The notes under the pieces are model-generated. The model worked only from the letters and a program-made list of their open reading frames with translations. It was not told the origin of the DNA and ran no database searches. This document shows positions 4,904 to 6,061 of a stretch of DNA of 6,061 nucleotides, one piece after another. The stretch's first letter is position 1. Each line of letters opens with the position of its first letter. The translations under genes were made by a program, and so were the position numbers. The stretch is from CAYVSP01 sp964453655 (GTDB lineage: Bacteria > Patescibacteriota > Saccharimonadia > Saccharimonadales > CAYVSP01), in contig CAYVSP010000030.1 of the NCBI GenBank assembly GCA_964453655.1, positions 1-6,061 on the forward strand, given 5' to 3'.

Positions 4904-4964
4904 GTTGATTGCTAGTTAGGTGACCTTGTTCAAAAACAAAAATCACCAAAACAAAAACAAAAAA

Positions 4965-5840
4965 GTGACGGTAAAAAACCAAAAACATGTACCGGTACTG
5001 CTAAGCGAAGTCCTGCAGTATCTTGCGCCGCGTCAGGGCGAAAGCTATCTTGACGTAACAGCCGGATACGGTGGACATGCTCAAGCAATATTGGAAGCCT
5101 CACAAGCTAATGTGACTCTTATTGACCGCGATGCAAATGCGGTCAAACAGTTGCGGACCCGCTTTAATAAAAGCCGGGTAGAGATAATCCAGAGTGATTA
5201 TCTGAGTGCCAGCCAAAACTTGCTGACCGCGAACAAGCACTATGACATGATTTTGGCCGACCTTGGTGTCTCGTCACAGCACCTTAACATTACTAGCAGG
5301 GGATTCTCGTTTAAAAACGACGCACCTTTGGATATGCGCATGGATCAAGCTCAAGCCCTAACAGCAGCTGAAATAGTAAATAGCTATTCGTCTGCACAAC
5401 TCACCACGATTTTAAGTGAGTACGGTGAAGAGCCGAAAGCTGAGCGCATGACACAGGAAATTATGGCGTCTAGGCCCATTAACAGCACAACCCAATTAGC
5501 GGCAATTGCTAAACGGGTATGGCCAGGCTATAGCCGCGCGCATCCGGCGACACGCTTGTTCCAAGCACTCAGGATTGCCGTCAATGATGAGCTGAGCCAA
5601 CTGGAGCAAGCATTGCCTCTATGGACACAATTGCTTAGTCCGGGCGGCCGTTTGGTTGTCATTAGCTTTCATAGCCTAGAGGACCGCATCGTCAAACAGT
5701 TTTTCCAGGAAATGGGTGGGAATGTCTATGACTCAACTATCAAAGTCATCACTAAGCGACCCGTTACGGCTAGTAAATCAGAATTAGTTTCTAATCCGCG
5801 TTCGCGTAGCGCAAAGCTACGCGTCGCAGCGAAAAAATAA
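4965..5840 (+). CDS. rsmH: 16S rRNA (cytosine1402-N4)-methyltransferase RsmH (MraW)
   Basis: This is an S-adenosylmethionine-dependent enzyme that makes the N4-methyl mark on C1402 of 16S rRNA in the decoding centre. Residue numbers here count from GTG 4920. HVPVLLSEVL (23-32) is the conserved family opening, LDVTAGYGGH (44-53) is the SAM-binding glycine loop, LIDRDANAV (67-75) gives the acidic end of strand 2, and ADLGVSSQHL (113-122) is the family signature. GFSFKNDAPLDMRMD, HPATRLFQALRIAVNDEL and VVISFHSLEDRIVK follow in the normal order, so the enzyme looks complete. The start is uncertain. GTG 4965 gives 291 residues and an N-terminus as short as that of Escherichia coli RsmH. GTG 4920 or TTG 4926 would add a Lys/Asn-rich tail encoded by an A/C tract. 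None has a good Shine-Dalgarno. rsmH follows mraZ in most bacterial dcw clusters. Confidence 0.93.
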   Translation: MTVKNQKHVPVLLSEVLQYLAPRQGESYLDVTAGYGGHAQAILEASQANVTLIDRDANAVKQLRTRFNKSRVEIIQSDYLSASQNLLTANKHYDMILADLGVSSQHLNITSRGFSFKNDAPLDMRMDQAQALTAAEIVNSYSSAQLTTILSEYGEEPKAERMTQEIMASRPINSTTQLAAIAKRVWPGYSRAHPATRLFQALRIAVNDELSQLEQALPLWTQLLSPGGRLVVISFHSLEDRIVKQFFQEMGGNVYDSTIKVITKRPVTASKSELVSNPRSRSAKLRVAAKK

Positions 5841-5857
5841 AAATGAAAGGGAAGTAC

Positions 5858-5917
5858 ATGCCAATTCAGGTAAAAAGTTCTTCCCGAGCATATAAGGTTC
5901 GCGTTCGGGTGTTATAG
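5858..5917 (+). CDS. Possible 19-codon leader peptide after rsmH
   Basis: ATG 5858 has AAGGG (5847-5851) six bases upstream and opens a 19-codon frame, MPIQVKSSSRAYKVRVRVL, ending in TAG at 5915-5917. The in-frame ATG 5843 would give 24 codons. The peptide is basic. Its last codons and stop lie inside the hairpin 5902-5925, so ribosomes finishing it would hold that hairpin open, the geometry of a leader-peptide attenuator. No homologue is recognised, and the frame is short enough to arise by chance. Confidence 0.3.
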   Translation: MPIQVKSSSRAYKVRVRVL

Positions 5918-5940
5918 CCCGAACGAGCTCTGAAGGGCTC
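5902..5940 (+). promoter_or_regulatory. Two abutting hairpins downstream of rsmH
   Basis: CGTTCGGG (5902-5909) and CCCGAACG (5918-5925) form a perfect 8-bp stem with an 8-base loop. GAGCTC (5925-5930) and GGGCTC (5935-5940) form a second stem of 6 bp (one G-U) closed by a UGAA tetraloop. G5925 is needed by both stems, so they either stack coaxially or one loses its terminal pair. No U-tract follows. Confidence 0.62.
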
Positions 5941-5943
5941 AAC

Positions 5944-5976
5944 TGGTGCGGAAAGAGTAACGCTCTTTCCGCACCA
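5944..5976 (+). promoter_or_regulatory. Perfect 14-bp hairpin without U-tract
   Basis: TGGTGCGGAAAGAG (5944-5957) and CTCTTTCCGCACCA (5963-5976) are exact reverse complements around the loop TAACG. The next bases are ACAAAAACAAAAAT on the + strand, and no T-run follows on the - strand either, so it is not a standard intrinsic terminator in either direction. An RNase III-type processing site, an mRNA-stability barrier or a regulatory stem are possible roles. Confidence 0.7.
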
Positions 5977-6015
5977 ACAAAAACAAAAATATAAACCTAA
6001 ACAAAAAAACAATAT

Positions 6016-6061
6016 ATGACCTATTCAAGTTCCTTATCAATCAGTCGACAACGCTTTAATC
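6016..6061 (+). CDS. 5' end of a further dcw-cluster gene (partial)
   Basis: ATG 6016 opens a frame that runs off the window with no stop. Only 15 residues are visible (MTYSSSLSISRQRFN), polar and without any recognisable motif. An A/C-rich stretch precedes it, as for mraZ and probably rsmH, and no Shine-Dalgarno is seen. Position after rsmH suggests a division or peptidoglycan gene, since ftsL or ftsI often sit here, but nothing in the visible residues confirms that. Confidence 0.5.
   Translation, partial: MTYSSSLSISRQRFN

Larger units (their letters stand above)
4493..4919 (+). promoter_or_regulatory. Long structured spacer / candidate RNA leader between mraZ and rsmH
   Basis: This is a gap of over 400 bases with no convincing protein gene but abundant secondary structure on the + strand. 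Stems read by eye are: 4553-4563 with 4569-4579 (UAUUU loop, one mismatch, one G-U); the long hairpin 4584-4645; AAGTGG 4677-4682 with CCACTT 4695-4700 enclosing CC-TTAA-GG; TAAGATC 4795-4801 with GATCTTA 4808-4814; and TTCTATCC 4851-4858 with GGATAGAA 4864-4871. None is followed by a U-tract, so read-through from mraZ is expected. The end of the region (4871-4903) is made only of A and C. By position it recalls the Rfam mraW RNA motif of Corynebacterineae (5' of mraW), but I cannot show homology. It does not look like RNase P RNA, tmRNA or SRP RNA. A cis-regulatory leader or a processed ncRNA are both possible. Confidence 0.55.

Noticed and set aside
4493..4919. RNase P RNA, tmRNA or SRP RNA
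   Set aside because: Neither strand shows the GAGGAAAGUCC or ACAGAA cores of RNase P, the tmRNA tRNA-like ends, or the GGAAGCAGC/GNRA core of SRP RNA.
4909..4925. Leaderless-type promoter (TTGCTAGTTA) directly ahead of rsmH
   Set aside because: The first five bases resemble the other promoters, but the hexamer TAGTTA lacks the key A and final T of TATAAT, so promoter activity is unlikely.
5944..5976. Intrinsic terminator
   Set aside because: The stem is ideal, but an A/C stretch follows on the + strand and no T-run follows on the - strand.

Overview
The window is bacterial, of moderate GC, with every convincing gene on the + strand. A run of small metabolic and envelope genes leads into the first genes of a division/cell-wall (dcw) cluster: mraZ, then rsmH (mraW), then the opening codons of a further gene. 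A shortened MraZ, promoters placed directly at start codons (leaderless layout), few strong Shine-Dalgarno sites and A/C-only stretches before dcw start codons together suggest a reduced-genome lineage such as Candidatus Saccharibacteria (Patescibacteria/CPR). That assignment is an inference from style and gene type, not proven here.

Left half (1-3917): a four-helix DUF1761 membrane protein; an aldo/keto reductase with a complete D-Y-K-H tetrad; a flavodoxin-fold NAD(P)H-dependent FMN reductase-like protein; a GH1 beta-glycosidase with both catalytic glutamates; and a small membrane-anchored protein with a degenerate LysM-like domain. The last four are each preceded, in a gap of only 19 to 48 bases, by the same extended -10 core TGCTATnnT. 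They therefore look like separate transcription units packed head to tail. Two of them (GH1 and the LysM-like gene) have TGCTATAAT exactly 7 bases before the start codon, the signature of leaderless mRNA. The LysM-like gene also has a perfect TTGACA at 17 bp spacing, and this moves its start to 3441.

Middle (3918-4132): a probable intrinsic terminator closes the left block. It is followed by a promoter region with four GTGGG elements in two pairs, each pair spaced 10 bp, plus an outlying TGTGGATAA. This matches the known layout of MraZ operators and predicts autorepression of the dcw cluster.

Right half (4133-6061): a short mraZ (119 codons) is separated from rsmH by about 430-470 bases with no convincing protein gene. 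This stretch is strongly structured: a 62-nt long hairpin, four other stems, and several mutually exclusive pairings. I regard it as the best candidate here for an undescribed element, a long structured leader for rsmH or for the rest of the dcw operon. After rsmH comes a second structured spacer: a possible 19-codon peptide ending inside a hairpin loop, a second hairpin, then a perfect 14-bp stem with no U-tract. An A/C-rich stretch then runs to the start of the last, truncated gene.
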